A stretch of 16,267 nucleotides of DNA from DATKEH01 sp035546355 (lineage in GTDB: Bacteria; Acidobacteriota; Thermoanaerobaculia; Multivoradales; JAIOJS01), in assembly GCA_035546355.1 (NCBI GenBank), contig DATKEH010000325.1, positions 1-16,267 on the forward strand. The letters are read 5' to 3'. Under the pieces are notes generated by a model. That model saw only the letters and a program-made list of their open reading frames with translations, did not search any database and was not told the DNA's origin. Position numbers and translations under genes: made by a program. The first letter of the stretch is position 1. The number at the start of each line of letters is the position of its first letter. Below, one piece after another: positions 9,126 to 15,780 of the stretch.

Positions 9126-10744
9126 AGCAACATCCCGGCGATGGTGGCGGTGAGCCAGCTGGCCAGGGCGCCGCCGAGCATCGCCTTGAGCCCGATGGCG
9201 GCGAGGTCCCGCTTGCGCTCCGGAGCGATGGCGCTGATGCCGCCGATCTGGATGCCGATCGACGAGAAGTTGGCGAAGCCGCACAGCGCGTAGGTGGAGA
9301 TGATCACCGCCCGCTCGCTCAGCACTCCGTTCTGGATGTAGGAGCCGAGGGTGCCGTAGGCGACGAACTCGTTGAGCGACAGCTTGATGCCGAGCAGATT
9401 GCCGACTTGGGCGGCGTCGGCCCAGGGAACGCCCATCACCCAGGCTAGCGGCTGCAGGAGGGTGCCGAACAGGGTCTTGAGCGATCCCGGGAACCAGCCG
9501 GCGAACTCGCCCACCGCCGGCGACATCCCCACCGCCTCGTAGGGGTAGTAGAGGCCGCCGAGAAGGCGCCCGTCGATCCAGCCGTCGAGCCAGTTGAGCC
9601 CGACGTCGACCACCGCGATGAGGGCGATGAAGCCGATCAGCATGGCGCCGACGTTGACCGCCAGCTTGAGGCCGTCGGTGATGCCGTTGGCCGCCGCCTC
9701 GATGACGTTGTCGCCCACCGCGATGTCCGGCAGCCGCACGTCGCCGGCGGTCTCGGAGTGCTCCTTCTCGGGAAAGATCAGCTTGCCGACCACCAGCGCC
9801 GCCGGGGCCGACATCACGCTCGCCGCCACCAGGTGGCCGGCCGGCACGCCCATGGCGATGTAGCCGGCGAGCACGCCGCCGGCGATGGTGGCGAAGCCGC
9901 CCACCATGATCGTCAGCAGCTCCGAGCGCGTCATGCCCGGCAGGAAGGGCTTGATCAGCAGCGGCGCCTCGGTCTGGCCGACGAAGATGTTGGCGGTGCA
10001 CGACAGCGTCTCGGCGCCCGAGGTGCCGATGGTCCAGCGCATGAAGCGGCTCATCGACTCGATCACCCGCTGCATCACGCCGAGGTAGTAGAGCACCGCC
10101 ATGAAGCCGCCGAAGAAGACGATGGTGGGCAGCACCTTGAAGGCGAAGAGGAAGCCGAACCCCGGCCAGCCGCCCTCCGCGCCGGGGAAGTAGTGCTGCG
10201 GGTCGGCGAGGTTGCCGAACAGGAACCGCGCGCCGTAATCCGACAGGCTCAGGAAGGACGCGATGCGGTCGCTGAAGGTGGCGAACAGCTGCTGGCCGGT
10301 GATGCCGCGCGCGGCGAGCCAGGCGATCCCCAGCACGATCAGCAGGATGCCGCCGATGGAGCCGAACGCCGGCGCGAAGCGGTAGCGCAGGTTGGCCAGC
10401 AGGGCGACGATCAGAGCCAGCAGCAGCGCCGGGATCAGCGGCGCCGCCAGCCATCCCACCAGCAGCCCGAGGGCCAGGCTGCCGCCGACCCACACCGCGG
10501 TGAGGCCCCATCGCGGCGCCACGTCGGCCACCGGACGGTGGACCAGGTAGGTCACCACCAGCCCCCCGAGGATGGCCATGCCCACGAAGCTCCAGAAGTC
10601 CTGCCGCAAGATGATGAGGGCGAAGAGGAACTGCAGCCCGATGCCCCACACCACGGTGCGCACGGCGACGTCGCGGCGGTGGTAGGAGATCGCCCAGGCG
10701 AGCCCCAGCAGCACGAGGAGCCCGAAGACACTGATCAGGTTCAT
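9122..10744 (-). CDS. Concentrative nucleoside transporter (CNT/NupC family), 540 aa
   Basis: Inner-membrane permease expected to take up nucleosides with Na+ or H+. Substrate-site motifs are intact: GTSGAETLSCTANIFVGQ followed by TEAPLLI (E259), SLNEFVAYGTL (E459) and FANFSSIGIQIGGI (N492, S495). These correspond to the two half-motifs that bind base and ribose in the structurally characterised Vibrio CNT. The protein is much longer than E. coli NupC (400 aa). The extra length is an N-terminal hydrophobic region of several helices before the core, and a soluble stretch near GARFLFGNLADPQHYF. The frame is open well upstream across the antisense of the carboxypeptidase gene. However, the ATG at 10744 begins the first membrane helix and has a GGAGGG Shine-Dalgarno, so it is the start. 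Ion and nucleoside preference cannot be told from the sequence. Confidence 0.92.
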   Translation of the reverse strand: MNLISVFGLLVLLGLAWAISYHRRDVAVRTVVWGIGLQFLFALIILRQDFWSFVGMAILGGLVVTYLVHRPVADVAPRWGLTAVWVGGSLALGLLVGWLAAPLIPALLLALIVALLANLRYRFAPAFGSIGGILLIVLGIAWLAARGITGQQLFATFSDRIASFLSLSDYGARFLFGNLADPQHYFPGAEGGWPGFGFLFAFKVLPTIVFFGGFMAVLYYLGVMQRVIESMSRFMRWTIGTSGAETLSCTANIFVGQTEAPLLIKPFLPGMTRSELLTIMVGGFATIAGGVLAGYIAMGVPAGHLVAASVMSAPAALVVGKLIFPEKEHSETAGDVRLPDIAVGDNVIEAAANGITDGLKLAVNVGAMLIGFIALIAVVDVGLNWLDGWIDGRLLGGLYYPYEAVGMSPAVGEFAGWFPGSLKTLFGTLLQPLAWVMGVPWADAAQVGNLLGIKLSLNEFVAYGTLGSYIQNGVLSERAVIISTYALCGFANFSSIGIQIGGISAIAPERKRDLAAIGLKAMLGGALASWLTATIAGMLL

Positions 10745-10749
10745 ACGGT

Positions 10750-10755
10750 CCCTCC
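10750..10755 (-). promoter_or_regulatory. Shine-Dalgarno of the nucleoside transporter gene
   Basis: GGAGGG on the minus strand lies 5 nt before the ATG. It fixes the start at 10744 within a much longer open frame. Confidence 0.75.
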
Positions 10756-10783
10756 GCGGTGTGACCGCCGGCTCCCACCGGCG
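10756..10783 (-). promoter_or_regulatory. Two overlapping leader hairpins before the transporter
   Basis: Stem A, GCGGT/ACCGC with a 3-nt loop (10756-10768), directly abuts the Shine-Dalgarno. Stem B, CGCCGG/CCGGCG with a 6-nt loop (10766-10783), shares 3 nt with stem A, so both cannot form fully at once. It could be a translational switch or simply GC-rich leader; no known riboswitch class is recognised. Confidence 0.35.
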
Positions 10784-10807
10784 CTGATCGATTCGGGTTG
10801 CCGCTGA

Positions 10808-10836
10808 ACCGTATCGCCGCGGCCTCGCCAAGACAA
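10808..10836 (-). promoter_or_regulatory. Sigma-70-like promoter of the transporter gene
   Basis: On the minus strand TTGTCT (10836-10831) and TACGGT (10813-10808) are separated by exactly 17 bp. It would give a leader of about 56 nt. It lies within the same 120-nt divergent region as the carboxypeptidase promoter. Confidence 0.4.
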
Positions 10837-10846
10837 GGGTCGCGGC

Positions 10847-10852
10847 TAGAAT
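10847..10852 (+). promoter_or_regulatory. dacB: -10-like box for dacB
   Basis: TAGAAT (5 of 6 to TATAAT) lies 12 nt before the GTG start. No Shine-Dalgarno lies between, so a leader of only about 5 nt is predicted. No clear -35 is seen. Confidence 0.5.
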
Positions 10853-10864
10853 CTGTCTCCACCC

Positions 10865-12340
10865 GTGCCGCCGACCCCGCTGACACGCCCGCCTCGCCGC
10901 CTCGCCCTCTGGCTGTTGCTGGCCGTGCTCGGCGGGCAGGCGGGCCCGGCGGCGGCGGTAGAGGCGACGGCGCCCGACCCGCGGGGAGCCCTGGCGCAGG
11001 CGGTGAGCCGGGCCGGCCGCGGCATGACGCTGGGCGTCCACGTCGTGGAGCTCGGAGGCGGCGGCGAGGTGTACGGCTACAACGCCGACACCCGGCTGGT
11101 GCCAGCATCGAACCAGAAGCTCCTCACCACCGCCGCCGCCCTCGAGCTGCTCGGCCCGTCGTACCAGTTCCAGACGCAGCTCGGGATGCGCGGCGAGCTG
11201 GCGGCGGGCGCCCTGGCCGGGGACCTGGCGGTGCGGGGCGCCGGCGACCCGACGATCTCGGGGCGGTTCGAGGCGGGGGATCCCTACGCCGTCTTCCGCC
11301 GCTGGGCCGGCGCCCTGCGCCAGGCCGGCGTCGAACGGGTCGAAGGTGACCTCTACCTCGAGCACGGGCTGTTCGACGACGTCCTGGTCCACCCTGACTG
11401 GCCGGCGGAGCAGCAGATGTGGTGGTACGAGGCGCCGGTAGCGGCGCTGTCCTTCAACGACAACTGCATGCTGTTGCGCGCCTGGGGCGGCCGGCCGGGC
11501 CACCCGGGGGTGGTGGAGACCCTCCCGCGGCTGGATGGCCTGCTGCAGATCCGCAACGGCTTGCGCACCACCGGCCGTGGCAAGCACCACTGGGCGGTGG
11601 ACCGCAAGCCCGGCTCGCGGCTGGTCACCGTCGGCGGCGAGGTCAGCCCCCGCCACCAGCCGCTCGACGTGTGGGTCACGGTGGTCGACCCGGTCGAGTA
11701 CTTCGGCGCCGCGCTGCGCGCCGCGCTGGCGGAGGGAGGGGTGGTGGTCGCCGGCGCCCTGCGCCCCGTCGAGCGTCTGCCGGGCCCCTGGTGGACGCTG
11801 GTCGCCACCCATCGCACCACCCTGGTGACGGCGCTGGACGTCACCAACAAGCGCAGCCAGAACTTCTATGCCGAGAGCCTGTACAAGCTGCTGGGGGCGC
11901 TGCGCTGCAACGACGGCAGCTGGCGCGGCGGCCGGCAGGCGCTCGAGGAGTACCTCACCGGGCGCCTGGGCTGGAACGCGGACAGCTTCCGCCTCGCCGA
12001 CGGCTCGGGGATGAGCCGCCACAACGGCGTCACGCCGCGCAACTTGAGCGGGCTGCTGCGGCACATGTTCGGGCACCGCTGGGGGGTCGAGTACGTGCGC
12101 AGCCTGCCCTACAGCGGCGAGGAGGCGGGCAGCCTGCGCAAGCGGCTCACCGAGCCTCCGTACCGCGGCAACGTGTTCGCCAAGACCGGCACGCTCGGCG
12201 GGGTCTCCGCCCTCTCCGGCTACGCCAAGGGGCGCTCGGGGCGCCTCTACGCCTTCGCGATCGTGTGCAACCGCACCACCGCCTGGGAGGGGCGCCGCGC
12301 CCAGGACGCCGTGGTCCAGGCCCTGATCGACCACGGTTAG
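10865..12340 (+). CDS. dacB: D-alanyl-D-alanine carboxypeptidase/endopeptidase, PBP4 (S13) family, 491 aa
   Basis: Secreted class C penicillin-binding protein that trims D-Ala from, or cleaves D-Ala-mDAP crosslinks in, peptidoglycan. It starts with a signal peptide (basic TRPPRR, then LALWLLLAVLGG and an Ala-rich site, cleavage about 31). The mature part shows all three active-site motifs: SNQK (nucleophile S82, K85), SQN (S331-N333) and KTG (K440-G442). The long gap between SxxK and SxN holds the extra domains typical of S13 enzymes. Length agrees with the family (about 480 aa). The GTG start is chosen because it begins the signal peptide and follows the TAGAAT box. It is divergent from the transporter and seems monocistronic. 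The periplasmic location supports a Gram-negative-type envelope. Confidence 0.92.
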   Translation: MPPTPLTRPPRRLALWLLLAVLGGQAGPAAAVEATAPDPRGALAQAVSRAGRGMTLGVHVVELGGGGEVYGYNADTRLVPASNQKLLTTAAALELLGPSYQFQTQLGMRGELAAGALAGDLAVRGAGDPTISGRFEAGDPYAVFRRWAGALRQAGVERVEGDLYLEHGLFDDVLVHPDWPAEQQMWWYEAPVAALSFNDNCMLLRAWGGRPGHPGVVETLPRLDGLLQIRNGLRTTGRGKHHWAVDRKPGSRLVTVGGEVSPRHQPLDVWVTVVDPVEYFGAALRAALAEGGVVVAGALRPVERLPGPWWTLVATHRTTLVTALDVTNKRSQNFYAESLYKLLGALRCNDGSWRGGRQALEEYLTGRLGWNADSFRLADGSGMSRHNGVTPRNLSGLLRHMFGHRWGVEYVRSLPYSGEEAGSLRKRLTEPPYRGNVFAKTGTLGGVSALSGYAKGRSGRLYAFAIVCNRTTAWEGRRAQDAVVQALIDHG

Positions 12341-12360
12341 CCGGCGGTTGGCCGCCACGG
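12341..12360 (+). terminator. Hairpin after dacB
   Basis: Immediately after the TAG stop, CCGGCGG pairs with CCGCC-A-CGG (one bulged A) around a TTGG loop. There is no T-tract. The TTG that would extend the next gene's frame lies in this loop. Confidence 0.4.
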
Positions 12361-12397
12361 CCCATTCGGTGCGTGGCATCGGCCGGCGCTCGTCGTG

Positions 12398-12403
12398 TAG
12401 GCT
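12398..12403 (+). promoter_or_regulatory. -10-like box for the PP2C phosphatase gene
   Basis: TAGGCT lies 7 nt before the ATG at 12411. No Shine-Dalgarno precedes the ATG (GCACCGG). The spacing predicts a leaderless mRNA and argues against the in-frame TTG at 12348, which lies upstream of the box. Confidence 0.45.
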
Positions 12404-12410
12404 GCACCGG

Positions 12411-13634
12411 ATGTCCACCGCCGCCACCCACCGCCCGGTCGACTACCGGCAGCTGATGAGGAAGGTCGAGCGCCTGGTGTCGGGGCTCGGCCGCGGTGGG
12501 GACGTCGAGTCGACGGTGCGCTCGGTGGCCGAGGACATCGTCGAGCACTTCCGCGACGAGCTCGGGGTCTTCGGCGGCCGGCTGTACCGGCGCGAGGGCC
12601 ACGACTACGTGCTGCGCACCACCTTCGGCGACGCCAAGCCGGTGGAGCCGGGCCTGAGGGTGTCGCGCGGCTATCCGCCGATCGAGGCCTGCCTCACCGG
12701 CGGCGTGGTGTACATGGAGCCCGGCGACCCGGGCATCGACCCGGCGCTCGAGGAGAGGCTCGGGGTGCGCGAGTTCGCCGGCATCGAGGTGGGGGACGAG
12801 GCCTACATCCTGGCCTTCGACATCGACCCCGGCGCCCACCGTGACGACATCGTGTTCTCGCTGCAGATCCTCCGCCACGCCATCAACACCAAGGTGCGCG
12901 AGGAGCGGCTGGAGGCGGTGTACCGCGAGGCGCGCAAGATCCAGGTGTCGATCCTGCCGCGCCGCATGCCCCGCTACGCTCCCTTCTCCTTCGCCGGCCG
13001 CGCCGAGCCGATGGAGAGCGTCGGCGGCGACTTCTACGACCTGATCCCGATCACCGACAAGATCCTCGGCCTGGCCATCGCCGACGTCTCGGGGCACGGG
13101 CTGCCGGCGGCGTTGCAGGTGCGCGACGTCCACATGGGGCTGCGGATGGGGATGGCGCGGGATTTCAAGATCGTGCGCACCGTCGAGCGGCTCAACGAGA
13201 TCATCCACCAGAGCACGCTGACCAGCCGCTTCGTCGGCCTGTTCTACGGTGAGCTCGAGGCCAACGGCAACTTCATCTACGTCAACGCCGGCCACATCGC
13301 CCCGTTCCACCTCGAGGCCGACGGCAGCGTCCGGTTCCTCGAGGAGGGGGGGCCGGTGCTCGGGCCGCTGCCTGCGGCGAGCTACGAGCGGGGCTTCGTG
13401 CGCCTGCGCCCCGGCGACCTGCTGGTCTTCTACACCGACGGCATCGTCGAGACCAAGCGGCCGGGCAGCGACGAGGAGCTGGGCGTGCACCGACTCCTGG
13501 AGCTGGTGCGGGGCGCTCGCACGCAGGAGCCGACGGCGATCGTCGACGCCATCTACGACGAGATCGAGGCGTTCGGCGGCGGCCTGCCGCCCCAGGACGA
13601 CCGCACCGTGCTGGTGGTCAGCTATCCGCGGTAG
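12411..13634 (+). CDS. GAF-like sensor plus PPM-type Ser/Thr phosphatase (RsbU/SpoIIE family), 407 aa
   Basis: Predicted cytosolic PP2C-like phosphatase of the type that dephosphorylates anti-sigma-factor antagonists (STAS proteins) in partner-switching systems. The N-terminal part (about 20-165) resembles a GAF-like sensory domain. A coupling helix with KIQVSILPRRMP (about 180-190), typical of RsbU-like proteins, leads into the catalytic domain. Metal-site motifs are complete: VGGDFYD (D207), IADVSGHG (D225), FYTDGIVE (D343) and QDDRT (D396/D397). No anti-sigma kinase, STAS protein or sigma factor gene lies nearby, so its partner is unknown. The longest open frame begins at a TTG at 12348 inside the dacB terminator hairpin. 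The ATG at 12411 is preferred from the -10 position. Its 3' end overlaps the convergent thioesterase gene by 17 nt. Confidence 0.9.
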   Translation: MSTAATHRPVDYRQLMRKVERLVSGLGRGGDVESTVRSVAEDIVEHFRDELGVFGGRLYRREGHDYVLRTTFGDAKPVEPGLRVSRGYPPIEACLTGGVVYMEPGDPGIDPALEERLGVREFAGIEVGDEAYILAFDIDPGAHRDDIVFSLQILRHAINTKVREERLEAVYREARKIQVSILPRRMPRYAPFSFAGRAEPMESVGGDFYDLIPITDKILGLAIADVSGHGLPAALQVRDVHMGLRMGMARDFKIVRTVERLNEIIHQSTLTSRFVGLFYGELEANGNFIYVNAGHIAPFHLEADGSVRFLEEGGPVLGPLPAASYERGFVRLRPGDLLVFYTDGIVETKRPGSDEELGVHRLLELVRGARTQEPTAIVDAIYDEIEAFGGGLPPQDDRTVLVVSYPR

Positions 13635-14043
13635 AGCCGAGGGTCGCGAGCCGCGACCGCAGGTCGTCCGGGATCGGCACCTTGGCGCCGGTGGTGTAGT
13701 CGACCAGCACGATCACGCCCTCGCCCCGCGCCACCGGCTCGTCGGCGGCGCCGGCGAGGGCGACGCCGTACTCCATGCCGAAGCTGGTGCGTCCGAGCCG
13801 GGTGATGCGGGCGCCGACCAGGACCTCGGCCGGGTAGGTCAGGGGGCGCAGGAAGTCGCAGCGGGTGTGGGCGAGGATGGGGCCGAGGGCCGGCCTGCCG
13901 GAGGAGGCGAGGCCCACCCGCTCGAACAGCGCGATGCGGGCGCTCTCGAACCAGGTGAAGTAGCGGGCGTTGTTGACGTGGCCGAGGGCGTCCATCTCCC
14001 CCCAGTGCAGGGGGAAGCGGACGACGACCGGGTAGCGCCGCAC
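13618..14043 (-). CDS. 4HBT-family acyl-CoA thioesterase (YbgC/FadM-like), 141 aa
   Basis: Single hotdog-fold domain of the 4-hydroxybenzoyl-CoA thioesterase family, expected to hydrolyse acyl-CoA or acyl-ACP thioesters in the cytosol. The signature WGEMDALGHVNNARYFTWFE (14-33) carries the catalytic Asp (D18) followed by GHVNN; the length is usual for the family. The start is a GTG at 14043 with a good Shine-Dalgarno (GGAGAA, 8 nt before) inside the end of the upstream gene and a 4-nt intergenic gap, so it is the third gene of the galE operon. Substrate is not predictable. The link with nucleotide-sugar genes may only reflect operon packing. Its stop overlaps the convergent phosphatase gene. 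Confidence 0.85.
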   Translation of the reverse strand: MRRYPVVVRFPLHWGEMDALGHVNNARYFTWFESARIALFERVGLASSGRPALGPILAHTRCDFLRPLTYPAEVLVGARITRLGRTSFGMEYGVALAGAADEPVARGEGVIVLVDYTTGAKVPIPDDLRSRLATLGSTADS

Positions 14044-14047
14044 GGAA

Positions 14048-14767
14048 TCAGTTCTCCGGCCGCATCTCCACCGCGTCCAGGCGCTGGCGCAGCTTGATCA
14101 TCTGGTGGGCGGGGTAGAAGCCGGGGCGCAGCATCACCCCGGGGTAGATCTGCGAGCCCTGTCCGACCACCACCCCGGGGTGCAGGACGCAGTTGCAGCC
14201 GGTCAGCACGCCGTCGCCGAGCAGGGCGCCCAGCTTGCGCCGTCCCGAGGAGATGCGGTCGATGCCGTCGGGGATCAGGATCTCGCCGCCATCGTGGCGG
14301 AAATTCGACAGGATGGTACCGGCGCCGAGGTTGCACCCCGCACCGAGGATCGAGTCGCCGACGTAGTTCAGGTGCGGCGCCTTGGCGCCGTCGAGGAGGA
14401 TCGACCGCTTGACCTCGGTGTTGGCGCCGACCACGCAGCCGCGGCCGATCCACGCCCCGCCGCGGACGAAGGCACCGGGGCGCACTTCGCTGTCGTCGCC
14501 GATGTGCACCGGCCCCTCGATCACCGCTCCCGGGTAGATCCTCACCCCCTTGCCGAGGACGATGCGGTCGCCCAGCAGGTGGGCCTCGGGAAGCACCGCG
14601 CTGCCCAGGCTCTGGCTCGGCAGAGCGGCCAGCAGCGCCTCCAGCGGCTCTCCCAGCAGGTCCCACGGGCGCTCGGGGTCGAACGCCTCGGCGAGCTCCG
14701 GAGGCAGATGGTCGAAGAGGGGCGGGTGCTGCTCGGCGGCGGCGGGGCGCGGGTCCGGCGGGCTCAT
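14048..14767 (-). CDS. Left-handed beta-helix acyltransferase, GlmU C-terminal-domain-like, 239 aa
   Basis: Hexapeptide-repeat (LbetaH) protein matching the acetyltransferase half of GlmU without the pyrophosphorylase half. After a Pro-rich N-terminus and a helical lead-in (about 15-60), hexapeptide turns run from about 65 to 215 (GVRIYPGAVIEGPVHIGDDS, VRPGAFVRGGAWIG). The GlmU active-site block is recognisable as KAPHLNYVGDS (H132, the position of the general base) followed by CNLGAGTILSNF. A role in N-acetylating an amino-sugar phosphate for envelope precursors fits the family, but the substrate is inferred. The ATG overlaps the upstream epimerase stop (ATGA), so translation is probably coupled. 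A 4-nt gap separates it from the thioesterase gene. The open frame continues upstream inside galE; that part is a shadow. Confidence 0.85.
   Translation of the reverse strand: MSPPDPRPAAAEQHPPLFDHLPPELAEAFDPERPWDLLGEPLEALLAALPSQSLGSAVLPEAHLLGDRIVLGKGVRIYPGAVIEGPVHIGDDSEVRPGAFVRGGAWIGRGCVVGANTEVKRSILLDGAKAPHLNYVGDSILGAGCNLGAGTILSNFRHDGGEILIPDGIDRISSGRRKLGALLGDGVLTGCNCVLHPGVVVGQGSQIYPGVMLRPGFYPAHQMIKLRQRLDAVEMRPEN
14052..14057 (-). promoter_or_regulatory. Shine-Dalgarno of the thioesterase gene
   Basis: GGAGAA on the minus strand, 8 nt before the GTG at 14043. It supports that non-ATG start. Confidence 0.6.
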
Positions 14768-15732
14768 TGCGGCCGATTGTAGCGGCTGGCGAACCACGCC
14801 GCCGTGCGCGACAGCCCCTCCGCGAGCGGCACCGGCGGCCCCAGGCCCAGCTCCTGCCGCGCCCGCGTGGGGTCGATGGCGGAGCGCCGCTGCTCGCCGG
14901 GTTTCGCCGGCCCGTGCCGGGCCGGCCGGCCGTCGCCGACGGCCGCGGCCAGCAGCTGGTACAGCTCGACCACCGTGGTCTCGCGGCCGGTGCCGACGTT
15001 GTAGGCGCGGCAAGGCTCTCCCGGCGGCAGCTCGACGGTGGCCGCGGCGAGGTTGGCGCGCACCACGTCGGATACGTGCACGTAGTCGCGGGTCTGCAGC
15101 CCGTCGCCGTGGATCAGGGCGGTGGCGCCGGCGAGCAGGCGGTCGAGGAAGATGGCCACCACGCCCGCCTCGCCATGAGGGTTCTGGCGCTCGCCGTAGA
15201 CATTGGCGTAGCGCAGCGCCACCGCCTCCATCCCGTGCTCCACGGCGTAGTAGTAGAGGTAGTGCTCGACGGCCAGCTTGGCCACCCCGTACGGCGAGAC
15301 CGGACGGGTAGGGTGCTCCTCGTTGGCCGGGAAGCGCTGCTGTTCGCCGTAGATCGCGCCGCCGGTGGAGGCGAACACCACCCGCGAGATGCCGCCGCGG
15401 CGGGCCGCCTCGAGCAGCGCCAGGCTGCCGATCACGTTGACCGAGGCGTCGAACACCGGATCGGCCGTCGAGCGGCGCACGTCGATCTGCGCCGCCTGAT
15501 GGACCAGCAGCGCGAACCCCCCCTCCGCGACGAGGCGCGACGCCTCCGGCGAGCGCAGGTCGGCGACCAGCAGCTCGGCCTCCGGCCGCACCTGCTGGCG
15601 GCGGCCGGTCGACAGATCGTCGATCACCGCCACCCGCCAACCGGCGTCGAGGAAGGCGTCGGCGAGGTGCGAGCCGATGAAGCCGGCGCCGCCGGTGAGG
15701 CAGACGGCGCGACGTGGGGGGGGTGGGGCCAT
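14764..15732 (-). CDS. galE: NAD-dependent epimerase/dehydratase, UDP-glucose 4-epimerase-like, 322 aa
   Basis: Extended short-chain dehydrogenase acting on a nucleotide sugar, most like bacterial UDP-glucose/UDP-GlcNAc 4-epimerases. The Rossmann motif TGGAGFIGSH is at 13-22, with an acidic NAD-ribose-binding residue in VIDDLSTG (D38/D39). The catalytic set is S122/T123 (ASTGGAIYGE) and YGVAK (Y148, K152). Downstream ALRYANVYGERQNP, RDYVHVSDV and YNVGTG are family-typical. Length fits. The exact sugar is uncertain, so the symbol is provisional. It is first in a three-gene operon (epimerase, GlmU-like acyltransferase, thioesterase). The ATG follows a TAACTT -10-like box by 9 nt without a Shine-Dalgarno. 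It is divergent from the glycosylase gene with a 48-nt shared control region. Confidence 0.88.
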   Translation of the reverse strand: MAPPPPRRAVCLTGGAGFIGSHLADAFLDAGWRVAVIDDLSTGRRQQVRPEAELLVADLRSPEASRLVAEGGFALLVHQAAQIDVRRSTADPVFDASVNVIGSLALLEAARRGGISRVVFASTGGAIYGEQQRFPANEEHPTRPVSPYGVAKLAVEHYLYYYAVEHGMEAVALRYANVYGERQNPHGEAGVVAIFLDRLLAGATALIHGDGLQTRDYVHVSDVVRANLAAATVELPPGEPCRAYNVGTGRETTVVELYQLLAAAVGDGRPARHGPAKPGEQRRSAIDPTRARQELGLGPPVPLAEGLSRTAAWFASRYNRPQ

Positions 15733-15741
15733 CGGCCGGTA

Positions 15742-15747
15742 AAGTTA
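15742..15747 (-). promoter_or_regulatory. -10-like box for the galE operon
   Basis: TAACTT on the minus strand, 9 nt before the ATG at 15732; no Shine-Dalgarno in between. Predicted leader about 1-3 nt. Confidence 0.42.
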
Positions 15748-15763
15748 GCAGAGGAGGCGTGGC

Positions 15764-15769
15764 TATACT
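15764..15769 (+). promoter_or_regulatory. -10 box for the 3-methyladenine glycosylase gene
   Basis: TATACT (5 of 6 to TATAAT) lies 11 nt before the GTG at 15781. The spacer GCGCCGGCCCG holds no Shine-Dalgarno. Confidence 0.52.
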
Positions 15770-15780
15770 GCGCCGGCCCG

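Noticed and set aside
12348..12410. TTG start extending the PP2C phosphatase by 21 codons
   Set aside because: It lies in the loop of the dacB terminator hairpin and upstream of the -10-like box. The added residues are not domain-like.
9122..12427. 1101-codon minus-strand frame containing the transporter
   Set aside because: The part beyond 10744 is antisense to dacB. The transporter starts at 10744 with a strong Shine-Dalgarno.
14048..15640. 530-codon minus-strand frame suggesting an epimerase-acyltransferase fusion
   Set aside because: The upstream part is a wrong-frame reading of galE. The beta-helix protein starts at 14767, overlapping the galE stop.
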